Shown one piece after another: positions 26,415-38,200 of a stretch of 64,000 nucleotides of DNA (the first letter of the stretch is position 1; every line of letters starts with the position of its first letter). The notes under the pieces were generated by a model. The model did not search any database. It was not told the origin of the DNA and was given only the letters and a program-made list of their open reading frames with translations. This stretch comes from Rallus limicola (Eukaryota; Chordata; Aves; Gruiformes; Rallidae). The stretch spans positions 3,043,287 to 3,107,286 of the forward strand of contig JAKCOZ010000015.1 in the NCBI GenBank assembly GCA_022605955.1, read 5' to 3'. The translations under genes and the position numbers were made by a program.

Positions 26415-29400
26415 CTGTCAAGGCAAGGGCAGGCAGTCCTCAGGCATCAGGGTGGCACCCGGGGGCGGGGGTGGCTCGTCGTGATGTCAGCAGGAGGGGG
26501 GGTTTGCTGCCCCAGCAGAGCCCTTGGCACCTGGAAAAATGGAGAGAGAATACGCTGGGGCTTGAGGCTGCAAAGGGAGACAGGGACTGTTCCCAGGGCA
26601 GTGCCAGCGCTGCATGAGCAAGCGAGGGTGTGAGCCTGCCTGTGCCCCCCACCCCGACACCCCTCATCCCGGGGTGCCCTTAGGAAGAAGCTCACCACCC
26701 GCAGCCCCAGGACACCGGCAAGTGACACCCAGGGGACAGGCAGGGGAGCAGGGACCAGTTGCCCCACAGCACTTCCCGGGATGCACCAGAATGGGCAGGG
26801 GGCACAGAGCAGCCTGCCGGGGGTCAGCTTGCCAGGGCCCCAAAGACTGGGGGGGTAGGAGGGGGCAGGGATGTCACCTGGGGCAGAGAGCCTGGCTTGG
26901 GTGGGCAGAGCCAATGCCAGCTCCAAGCCGATCCCCTGACCCACGGAGCAGCATCAGAGGTGCTGGCAGCTCCTGACCTACAACCAGCTATGAGCCCACC
27001 ATGCTGGCAGCACCCAGCACCCAGCCACCACCTTGTTTTCATGCCCACCCTGTACCCCCAGAGCCCACCGGCCCTGCTGCTGCCCCCAGTGCTGCCCGTG
27101 GCACCGGGGCCGGAGCAGGGACACGCCGCTGGCTTCACCCTCCTGCGGCGATGTGTAGGGCAGGCTCCGGCAGCCGCGGTGCTTCAGAGCCTGTTCTCTC
27201 ACCACCGCCCCTTCCTTCCTCATATACTAAATTCAGAGAGCTCAGTGAAAGTAGGAGCCAGGTTTGCTGACTCCCTCTGCAGAAAGCACGGAGGCGCGGG
27301 GGAATCAAAGGCTTTTGCAGCAGACAGGCCTTTTTTTGGCAGGAGATGCAGTCCCCCTCCGAGAGTGGTTGTCTTTTCCCAAACCACAGGAGAGATTTGT
27401 TTCCCCTCTGAAGCCGACTGCTGAAACCCCCCAGGGCCGGTGTTTTGGGGGCCACGGGAGAAGGATACTCCCTGACAGCCCAGGAGCCTTATCCTGCTCT
27501 GGCACGGAGAGCTGCTGGTGCAGCGGTGGGTCCCAGGGCTCCCCTGCAGCCTGGCAGAGCGGGGTGCTCATGGGGGGGCACATGGGGTGGGGGGAAAATG
27601 ACAGAGGGTACCCTCACAGCTGGTACTGAGGCTGTTCTCCCTGAGCAGAGGCAGAACCACCCCCCCCCCTCCCCCCCCCCAAGACCCTTGGGCATGGTGT
27701 CCCCAGGCAGGCAGTGCCTGTGGCTGGAGGAGCCCTCCCAAATAGGTGTTGGAGCTGGTGGTGATGCTGCTGCAGGCAGCAGCATGGCATGGGGCATAAT
27801 GGGATGGGGTGTGTGCGGTCATCCCCCTCTGTGCCTTAAAATGCCTGTCCCTGGGTGCTGCCTGCCTGCCACCAGCCCCCAGCTGCCTTGGGACATCTCT
27901 CACCTGACCCCCTAATTTGAAGGGGTTTGGGGGAGAGGCTGAGGGAAGGTCCCTGCCTTATTTCAGCCAGTGAATGTTCCTGAGGGACCCAGAGTTTCCT
28001 CAGGCAGGGAAGAGACCTCAGGCATGTGGATTATTGATGGAGCCCCCACAGCAGCAGGCTGGACCCTGCATATGGGCCCAGTGGCACCAAGAGCCTGGCT
28101 CCTCGGGGTCTGACTCTCCCAGGGCAGCTGGCAGGACCCGCTGGACAAAGGGCACCTTCAGGCAGAGCTCTCCTGAAAGGTCAAACCGTTCCCCACTCCA
28201 GAGCAGAGCCCTGAGGGATGCCGTGAGCAGGGCTGTGCCCATCCCCTCAGCCGCTCAGCTTGGGTTGGCATGGCGCTGGGGGCAGACAGCCCCCCAGGAA
28301 CATCTGGAGAACATGGTGGGAAGTGAAGCACCCAGCAGGGCAGAGCCGAGTCCAGCCTGACGGACGGACGGACGGACGGACGCGGTGCAGCGGGAAAGCT
28401 CCTGCTGGCTGCTGGCAGCCTCCCCCCCCCCCCCCCCCCAGAGCATCGGCGAGTAGGACGGGTGAGAAGATGCCACCGCTCCTGCGTGCCCCCGGCGCTA
28501 CCCACCCACCCCCTGCCAGGAGACCTGACCCTCTCCAGCACCAGCCCCTGGGGTGCCATGGGGTGCATGTGAGAGCAGCCGTGCTGGGAGGGCACAGGGT
28601 AAGAGCCCAGCTGGCACAAGCTGCCATCGTCACCTTCCCTGAGGGTCCCTGGAGCTCCTGGCACCTCCGAGCTCTGCCGGGTCCCCGCACCTTCGCTCTG
28701 CCCCACGGCCTGCAAGCCCCGGTGCCCCAGGGCATCAAAGCGCCTTCCCTGGGTGCTCACCCCATTGCCCCCACCATTCGGCTGCTCTCCCCTGGCCTGG
28801 CGGGAGCGCGGGGGGGTCGGTGAGGCAAAGGCAAGGGGTGCTGGCACGGCCCCGGCCCGGGCACCCCCAGGGACACAGGGGGACAGGAGGGGGCCGACTG
28901 CCCCACCGCAGCCGCCCAGAGCCTGGGGTGACGGGCTTGGCCGATCCACCCCAATCCCCACCCCCGAATCCGCCTCGCTGCCCGACTGTCCCGCTCCATC
29001 CCCCCCCCCCCCCGGAGCCTCTGCTCTCTCCGGTCAGGGACCGCCGGAGAAGGGACCCGTGGGGGCGGCAGCAGGGGCGGGGGGCGGGGGAGGGGGGGTC
29101 CTGTCCCCGCCGCACCGGGCGGTCACCCGCCCTCCCCTGGCCCGGGCGGTCCCTGGGGCTGCGGGGCGATACCCAGCTGGGTACCCGCCGCGGGGACCCC
29201 CAGAGCTCTTCTGCCGGAGCCCCGCCACCCGGCGTCCTGCGCCGGGCAGGGGAGAACCGCGGGAGCCGTCCCGGTGCGCCCCCGCCCCGCACGCACCCCG
29301 GGCCCAGCCGGTGCCGGTGCCCGGGCTCGTCTCCCCTCCCGCAGCCCCGGCACCGGCTGCCGAGCCTCTCCGTGCCGCGTCCCCGACGGCTGCGGGGGTA

Positions 29401-29534
29401 TCGCCGGTCCCCGCTCCTCGCCGCCGCGGGCACGGAGCTCGGGAGACGCCGGGACGCGGTCGGGGACGCGGCGCGGCCCGAGGCCACGGGGACGGGCGCG
29501 GCTGGGAGCGCCGGGGTGGGACCGCAGCCCTTAC
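26415..29534 (-). other. inferred GRM2 5' UTR intron
   Basis: No coding exon seen. It holds a GGAC-type tetranucleotide run (about 28360-28382), a long C run (about 28423-28439) and C/G-rich low-complexity sequence. It lies between the acceptor at 26414 and the donor at 29535. Confidence 0.5.
28360..28440. repeat. GGAC tetranucleotide run and poly-C tract
   Basis: About five GGAC units are followed, 40 bp on, by a run of about 17 C residues. Both are prone to replication and assembly error. Confidence 0.75.
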
Positions 29535-29950
29535 CTGGGCCCGGCGGGTTGCGCCGGGAGCCGGTGCCGGTGCCGGTGCAGCGGCTGCCTGGGAGCTGCG
29601 GCTGCCGCCGCCGCCCGCCGCCGCCTCTGACACTCCGCCAGCCCCAGCCGCTCCGCCCCCCGCCCGGCCCGGCCCGGCCCCGGCCCCCGCCCCGGCCCGG
29701 CCCGGCCCGGCGGGCAGCAGCACCCCGGGGCCGCCCCGCCTGCCCCCCGCCCGCTCCCGGCACAGCCGCGCCGGGCACCGGGAGGGCCGGAGGCGGGTAG
29801 GGCTCGGGCAGAGCCCTGCGGGGACACCGGGCAGGGCAGGGGCAGGGCACAGCCAAGGGGAGGCTGGATCCCGGCTGGGCAGCGGCGGGACGCGGCCGGA
29901 GCCGGCGGGAGCAGCTCCGCATCCCGGCCTGCCTGGCAGGGCGCAGCTCA
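28900..29950 (-). promoter_or_regulatory. CpG island with candidate GRM2 noncoding first exon
   Basis: A dense CpG island contains, on the minus strand, a consensus donor (CAG then GTAAGG) that ends an exon at 29535. Spliced to the acceptor at 26414 it would supply the GRM2 5' UTR. Position and strand fit; transcript evidence is lacking. Confidence 0.55.
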
Positions 29951-31745
29951 GCACCTGCTCCCCCCGCCCCGCCCCAGAGCTCCCGGCTCAGTCCCAGCCC
30001 GGCGAGAGGGGTCCCAGCCCCAGCTCCAGCTCCGAAGCTGCGACCTAGTGCCCCTGGGGCCGTTCCTGCCCCATCTGCCCCCTTGCTCCCCAAGCCTTTG
30101 GGGGCACCTGGGTGCCTGACATCACCCTGCTGCCCCCCTGAACTCCACGCAGCCCCCAGCACCCACTGTCAGCCTGAGCACCGAGTGTTTGGACCATCCA
30201 AAGGCAGAAGCAGTGGATGGATTTAGTGTTCCAGGTCTCTGGTGCTTGCCCAAACCCTTTCTGGAGTCATCTGGCCATGCAGGACCCCACCGAGTGCTCA
30301 GGGACAAGAATGGGACAGGGGATGGCACAGAACCACGGGTGTCTCCTGGTCACTACCCTGAGTAACAGCCCCACTGCCCCGTGCCTCAGTTTCCCCACTG
30401 CCGCTGCTGTGTTTGCAGGCTGTGGGTTAGGGCACTGCAGCAAGAGCCAGACCCCTCTGCTCTGTCCACACCCCCAGCAAGCAGTCCTGATCTAGGGAGA
30501 GGATGACCCAGGACCTCTGTGACAAGGTTTCTCTTGGGGTCCCATGGCATGAGGACCCCAGCCCCTGCCAGCCCATCCTCTTCCAAGGCTGGAAACAGTC
30601 AGGAAAGGAGGGTACCTGGGCCAGGGGGACCTCAGCACTGCTGTCCAGGGTGGGCAGAGGACCAGGGAGCGATGGAGACATGCCTGGCTGTGCTGAAGGA
30701 TACCAGCAGTGCCAAGGTCCTGCTTCCCCCCCCCCCAAGCAGAGGGGACCTGGCATGAGCCTCACACGTGCATCCTCCTGGCTGCTGCTTTGGCACTGCT
30801 GCTGGCGGGACGGTCCAGCCCCATCGTCAGTGGGGTTAGGGGACAAGCAGCGTTGGGATCTGCTGCCTGTCTCCAACCTCCCCAGAGCCTCAGCCAGCCA
30901 TAAATATTTCAGGGGGCCTGGCAGTTCCGTAATAACCAGCAACAAAGATAAACACTGGGAAGAGCAATATTTTTCCATGTGGGCTGGAGGAGTTTAATAT
31001 TTTATCACTCAGAGCACAAAATATTTATGAACAATCTCCTGTCAATCACTGGCTGAGGACTAATCGTGACCTTTCCAAGCCAGGGAGGACACAGCCCCAC
31101 CATGGAGGGACAGCTGGGCCTCCCCTGTCCCTTGTCCCCCCCATGCTGAGCCCTGGTTTTGGGCTATCACGTCTGACTGCCCTGCGCTGCTGGGGCACTG
31201 GGGGTACTGGGGCAGGGACTGAGGGGCTCTGGCACCCAGCACTGCCCTGCAGCACTGCAGTGGCAGTGATGTCCAGGCTGCTCCCTTGTCCCCAGCCCAG
31301 GGACAGGGAACTAGGACCAGCACATCCCTGCCTACGCCCTGCAGATCCAGGCAGGTGGCACAGTTCAGGCAGGCCGGTCCCCTCGCCGCTGGACCTGCTG
31401 TGGGGTACCAGCAGGTCAGGGACCTGGCTTTGCTGTCTACTTTCCCAAGATGAGGGGGGCACCACCTCCCTCCAGCCCAGCCCAGCCCAGCCCAGCCCAG
31501 CCCAGCTCAGCCCAGGGCAGCAGCTGGGATCCTTTCCCCATCACCCCCCCAGCCCACATACACCAGGGATGGTCCCCAAGACCCCCACGGTTGCCCAGGC
31601 AGGGAGCGAGCTGAGCAGCAGCGACGTGGAACTGCCAGGCAGCTCCCCAGCTTGATGTGGGGGGGGGTGGGTGTGGGGGGCAGCCCACCATCAGCCCCCT
31701 ACCTGTAGCCCACTCCCCACCACAGGGCCGGACAATCAGCAATGC
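29951..31745. other. intergenic space between GRM2 and TEX264
   Basis: No gene recognised. It holds a CCCAG pentanucleotide run at about 31472-31500 and an A/T-rich island at about 30895-31075 that contrasts with its surroundings. Confidence 0.5.
31472..31516. repeat. (CCCAG)n microsatellite
   Basis: About seven CCCAG units, the last ones imperfect. Confidence 0.8.
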
Positions 31746-31768
31746 CACCGGTGAGGAAAAGCATCCAC

Positions 31769-31774
31769 TTTATT
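31769..31774 (-). terminator. TEX264 poly(A) signal
   Basis: AATAAA on the minus strand (TTTATT on plus), about 525 nt downstream of the TEX264 stop codon. Confidence 0.75.
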
Positions 31775-32297
31775 ACAGAGCCCAGGAGCGCCCGTGGCAG
31801 CCGGGAGCAGCGGGATTGTACACGGGATGTTTCCATGTTCCAGGCAGGGAAGAGGAGGGGAACGAGCCCAACCGGTGCTACCCGTGGCTCTTTGGTGCTA
31901 GGAAACACGGTGGCAGCAGAAGCTGAGGCTGAGGGGGGCATGGGCAGAGCTGAAGAGGCACAGACACCCCTGCCATCCACCACCACACCCCCCTTCCCGG
32001 ACCCCTGCGAGGAGTTTGCATCTAGAGACACAGAAAAGGCAAACACATCCCGCTGCCTCCCCCCCCCCAACCCCCCAAACCCACACCTACCCCACACACC
32101 CACTGAGCACCGCGGGAGACCCCCCCCTCCCCACCCTCCCCATGTCCCTGAAACAGCCAAACACCCCTTCTGAAAAGAGGGAGGGTGGGTCCCCAGGGGA
32201 ATCAGCAACCGAAATCTCTTGGCTGGAGAGGAAGGAGGTGGGAAAGGCAACCAGTTCCCAGGAACTCGGACCCTGGCGAGGCAGCCAGGTCTCTGCT

Positions 32298-35200
32298 TCA
32301 CTCTTCTCCTCTCTCAGCAGCAGCGGGCTCCTTGGTCCACTTGATTGTGACCTCCTGGTTTCCTGTGTAGCCCACATCGGGCAGCAAGCCTGCAGCTCCC
32401 TCCACATCCCCAGTGACCTCCAGGTCCAGCTCCTCGAAGGAAGAGCCGCTGGCTCCCGACTCGCTGTAGCTGTGCTCGCTGCGGGTGTCTGCTTCCTCCC
32501 GGCCGCGGCTGGCTGGGAAGGGCAGCAGGATGGAGGTGGCCACTGAGGTGTCTCTGCTGTCGGTTGTGGCCTCCATGCTGATGGAGCTCGTCTCGCTCAT
32601 GGTGTCAGCCCCTGGGGTGGAGAGAGAGGAGAGAGGAGGGATGTTGCAGGACAGAGGGGATGGGGTGACACCGCCTTCGAAGCCACCAGAAACCCCAGAA
32701 ATGTCAGGCTGTGGTGCAGCTCCAGCCCCGTCACCCCCTGGGTTGCTGAGAAGAGACCAGGCTGAGCCAAGCAGGAGCTGGGCTCAGTGCAGCCCCCTGC
32801 CATCAGCACACCACAAGCAGGCGCAATCACCACCCAGCTTCCCAGCCGTGCCCTGGCATCGCTGCTTCCTCCTTGGGCAGCCCATCCTCAGACAGTGCTG
32901 GGAACCAGGGGAGGGGCGGGATGCTGTGCTGAGGGGGTGACGCTGTGCTGAGGGGGTGACGGAGCTGTGGCACAGCGTGAGCACCAAGGGGACGGTGGCA
33001 CATGGGCACGTCCTCAGATGTGCTGCCGTCAGCGGCGGGTGCAGGTCCGGCCTCGTGCCGTGCCACACGAGCGCTGCTGCCCCCAGACACCCGCTCCTGC
33101 TCCCTGTGTGGTTTCCTGGTGGCAGCACCAAGGCAGGCCGGGCTCAGCCAGGGGATGGGGGAGCCTGCTCGCCCAGCTCAGTGCTGACTGCACATCACTT
33201 GGCTGCCAGCTGGCACCCCGGCTCCTGGCTGAGCCCCCCCACCCCCCCTGCCCTGGGGCCGCCCCTGCCAGCCCGGGTGAGCCTTTGGCCCACCCCCCCC
33301 CTCCCCTGATCTCTGCCTCGTTAGTTTGTTTGACAACACAATTAAGGAGTCGACAACAAGACAAGTGTGTCAGATTGAGCCCAGCAGCTCGGTGCTGTTG
33401 CCAGAGCAACCATCCGGGAGACAAAAATCCTCCTGTAAAACATTAATCATCGGTAATTATGACATCACAGGTCCACATGCTTGATTATGACATCACAGAC
33501 CATGCTGCTCGTTACCACACTGCAGAACTGCCTTGCTAATTACACACCACCTGCCAGGCTCCCCCATTGCTGCCCTCCCCAATCCACCCTCTTCCCACCT
33601 GCCTGGTGCCGGTGGGAAGGGCATGTGTGGCACCTGGCCCATTCCTGGCACCTCTGGGGTCCAGCACTGGTGCTGGGGTGGACCCCTCTGCTGAGAATCC
33701 TGTGCCAGGAGGGAGACTAGGAGGAGCCCCACTCGGCAGCAGAACCAGCTGAGGGCTGCAGCTTGCCATCAGCGGGGCCAGGGAGCAGCGCAGAGGATGG
33801 TGATGGCAATGGTGATGGCTGATGAGGGGCTCCTGGTTGGGAGAGGGGAGCCCTCTCCTCCACAGCAGCTCCCACGGCACGGCACGGGGCTCCTGCAGGC
33901 ACCCCCAGCCTCTCGCAGCCGGGGTGGCTGGTGCTGGGCTGCTCAGTCTCCTCCAGCCACTCCACATCCACCAGTCTCCCAGAGGAGACCTGCAGGGGAG
34001 GGACTTTCCCTTCCAAACACCCTCAAATCCCTTTTTTTTGGGTCTTTTCTGCTGTTTTTCTTCCCAGCCTGGGCGGGGGCCGGCAGAACTGCTTGCCAAC
34101 AGCAGCCCTCTGCCTTCTGAGTGGCACCAGCCCCCAGCCCAGCTCGGAGGAGCGGGCAGTGGTACCAGGGCGAGGAGCAGCCAGGGAAGACCCACAGAGG
34201 CAGCACACCCGCTGCTTCATCCTGCCCAGCGGGCACCCAGAGAGAAGCCTGACCCAGCACCCTCTGGCCTCCGCTGTGGCACGCAGCAGCGTCGGCAGCC
34301 GGCACGAGCCGAGCCTGGGGTCACCCAGCGCCCGTGTAAGGGGGGGGGGGGGAAGGGGGGAGGGGGGAAGAGCAGCTGGGCACCCGCTGTGGCGTCAGGC
34401 AGCACCTCAACATGGAAACTCCATTTGCTCTAAGTTAAAAAGCATGTTGTGCACGCGGCCAGCCGGGCGCTCGCCGGAGGAAGAGCCCCACGGTGGGCAG
34501 CGAGTGGGCAGCAGAGAGGAGGACGGGGCCATCCCACCCAGCACTGGGCAGGGGGTCAGCAGGAAGCCTCTGGGAAAAGAGGGCTGAGGGGTGGGGGATG
34601 GAGGGGAGCGCACAGCCTTGCTATGGGCTCGTGAGGTCCTGAGCAGAGGTCTCAAATCATTTCCCGTTTGTCCCAATGGGTGGCCTGAGGTGACACGGAC
34701 ACGGTCCCACTGTGGCATCCGACAGCTCAGTTCATTCATGGTCATCTCGTGTCCCTCAGCAATGTGGGACAAGACTGAGCTGGGACCTCCAGGCCATGCC
34801 CTGCCAGCTCAGCACCCCCCCCACATCCCTCAGGCCATTTTGGACAGGGAAGCCATCCCGTAACCCCACACATAACCTCTCCTGAGGAGAGGAGCAGCCA
34901 CTTGGGAAGGGGAAGACAGGGATGAAGCCCACCTTGGCACCACTCCCAGCTGCCACCTCAGGAGAGCACCGCTGTCCTCACCCCTGCAGCCACCTCCCTC
35001 TCCCCCACTCCGAGGGCAGCAATAAATCAAGTCCCATTTCTGTTCAGCCAGGCCCTTTGTCACCCCTCTGTCATTCCTCATCTCACTGGAGCAGCCTCAG
35101 CTGGTGGATTTGCCCTTTCCCACTGCCTTGCTTCACCTTCGTGCAGGACAAGGGTGGCTCCAGCCCTCCAGCCTGGTGGGGATGGATGGCCAGGGCAGCG

Positions 35201-38200
35201 CAGGAGCCAGAGCTGTTCCTGCTGGGATGTGCCAGGAACCCCCAGCTGTCCCAGCACAGCCCAGGGAGGACAGGCAGGGAGTGCAGCAGGACTCCCAAGG
35301 GGGAAACCAAAGCCTAGTTGCCTTGTGGCTTCTGTTGGCCCTCACAGCCACTTCCCCAGCCCGCACCAGGCACTCTGCTCTGTCCCCACCCCTGCAAGCT
35401 GCTGCCCATCCCCTGCCTCCCCACCTAGGAGCTGGCACAGCATCCAGATCCAGGAGGGCTTCTCCTTCTGGCATGCACTGAGATGCTGGATGGTCCCTGC
35501 AACACCACCCCCTCTGCTCTGCTCCCCCAAGGACCACACAGCCACCCTTCAGGAGCAAGGAATCTGGGGAGTTTTAATTTGAGAAGAGGCACAGCCTGGG
35601 CTGAAGCCCTGCCAGGGTGCTGAGAAGTCCCCCAAATGCCAGGCTCACCTAGGAGGGCAGGAAGCCAAATGGCCAACACAAAGGTACCACCTGGGATGGG
35701 GGCACAGGACCCACATGTCCCAGGCTGCTAACAAGCCTGGCAGGGAGCTGCCCCCCAGGCAGCTCAGCTCTGTGCCACCCAGCATCCCTCCTGCAAGGGC
35801 TGGCTCCCCTCCTGCACCCCTCTGCAGGACACTGGGTGCCCAAGTCACTGTGCTCTGGGTGCACCTGGACCTTCCCTTTCCCCTCATTCAATCAAATATT
35901 CATCATCTCTGCCTCTGAATAATAGATCAATGTGCTGGCAGGGGGGAGGGCCCAGCTCCCCGTGCTCGCTGGGGCTCCCACAGAGAGGGGCTGGGGCGGG
36001 CATGGTGTGGCCACCCACCAGGACCCCTCCCCAGCTGTACAGGCAGGAGGAACGGGCAAGGGGGCTGCAGAACAGGTAGGGGGCTGTGGCAGACAGGAGC
36101 AAACGGGGTTGGATCAGAGCTCGCTGGGGAAGGTGCCCCCCACCCCCCGTGGCACTGAGTGGGGCTCAGCGGGTGATGCCGTCGCTCGCACCCAGCTGCT
36201 GCTGGACAAATTCAGCTGTGGGAAAAGGAGCACCTGAGACTCTGGGCAGGGCCACGTGCTTGGAAACCATCTGTGTTCATGCCAGCGAGCCCGTGTCAAG
36301 AGGCTGCCTCTGTCTGCTTTCACCTTCCACGCTGCAGAGGGGTCAGGCTGGGGAGGGAGCCGGGAGCCAGGGCCGGCTGAGCCCATGCCAGAGCCCCGGA
36401 AAAGGATGAAGCACAAACCAGCTAATCGTGATTGACACTGCCCCCCCTGGAGACCCGTCAGCCGCCTTCCAAAAAAACGCTTCCCGTCTTTCTGATGACC
36501 CTGACGCTGGTGAAGAAGGGACAGAATTGGTGCGGGGTACAGCCACAGCTCCTGGCCCCTTCCTCGTGCCCCGAGCTGCCTGCACCCTGCTCTGTGCAGA
36601 GCAGCAGAGACCCTGCGCTGTGTCTGGCAGCTTCTACAGCCACTGGCTTTGCTCAGAGCCACAGGCACCCAGCACCTCACAGGGTGAGCTCAGGAGCCAG
36701 GAGGGCACCAGGGGACAGCCCGAACGGAGAGGTGAGCCCCAAGGTCAGGAAGCTCAAGAAACCAACCCAAGTTCTTCTTGAGCATCCAGGTCGCTTGGTT
36801 CTGCTTGGACAAGGAGAGGTGAGGAGCAACAGCAGCACTTTCTGTTGAGAACTCCTGGAGCCCTTAATTCAAAGCAATGCAGCTGCTGGGGGGAGCTCTG
36901 TGAGCTGGGACTGGAAGGGGCTGTGTCCATGCAGCTCTGCTATCGCACGCTCACCGCCGTTACATCAGCACTTTGCAGAGGGAGGGAAGAGAGGGCTTCA
37001 TCTGCTGCCACATCGGGGTGCACAGAGCATCCCCAGCACCCACAGCGAGAGGGTCAGCACCTCCCCAGGCCCCCCACTCGCCCTGCAAGGCAGCAGGGTG
37101 TTGGGGAGCCCCATATGCATTCGCACTGCCCAGGCATGGCCAGAGGAGCTGAGTGCCACCAGCGGGACCACCACCCTTTCCACACTCCCACCCCAGTGCT
37201 GCTTGAGCCTCTGTCAGGGCAGGACCACTTGAAACACCAGTGGAGCTGAGGTGGATCAAGAAACAACCCAAATCACAGAATCCCAGGGGTTGGCAGGGCC
37301 CTGGAGAGCTCCTGGGGTCCAACCCCCTGCCAAAGCAGCTCCCAGCTCATAGTGCACAGGGCAGCGTCCAGACGGGGCTGGAATCTCTCCAGAGATGGAG
37401 ACTCCACACCCCCCTGGGCAGCCTGGCCCAGGGCTCCCTCACCCTCACTGGGGAAAAGTTCTTCCCCATGGTGGGGGGGAACTTCCTCTGCTCCAACTTG
37501 CAACCATTGCCCCTTGTCCTGTCCCCACAGACACTGAGAAGGGGCTGGCAGGGACATGGCTGCCCCCATGCTCCAGCTGTCAGAGGAAAGCTCAAAGCTG
37601 TCACCAGCACCCTGGGGCCTGGAGGGTCATGGAGATCTTAGGGCCACCACGTCTGGTGAAGGCATCGCCTTCAAGTGGCTCCCAAGGAGGGAGGGAGTAA
37701 AAAAGGATGGGAAAAGAGCTTGTGGCTTTCCCTTCCTCCAGCTCAGAGGTGGCTGCACAGATCCCAGCACAGAAAATGCTTGGGTAGGGAGGACCAGCCT
37801 CAATCCGTAAGGCGTTGTCTTCAAGGCATCTCCAGCGAGTGGCTGGCAAGGGAGGAGGAGATCTGGTGGCTGTCCCTGCCAGCAGGATCCCCTCTCACAC
37901 TGAGGCTCAGAAATCCCACGTGGGACTTTGGACACAAGATGAAGAAGAGTATGAGGGGACCAGCTGCCCCCTCCCACCTCACCCCTGAACCAGGGGCAGC
38001 CTGACAGCCGCTCAAGCACCGCAGCCAGGGCAACGCTGACAGCAGCAGCCCAAGTCCCCAGCGTCAGCAGGCCAGGGGCTGTGGGACAAGGCCACCATCT
38101 CCCTTTGGCCAAGCCTAGGACCTCCTTGCAGGGTGCCACCCTCCCCAGGCGACTGCAGCTGTGCTGGCCTGGGGCACTTCAACATTGCAGGGATGCAGGA

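Noticed and set aside
28735..30162. 475-aa and similar frames in the CpG island near GRM2, and those at 12212-13243 and 14315-15649
   Set aside because: Stop codons are rare in GC-rich DNA; no domain or periodicity, and frames on opposite strands are equally long.
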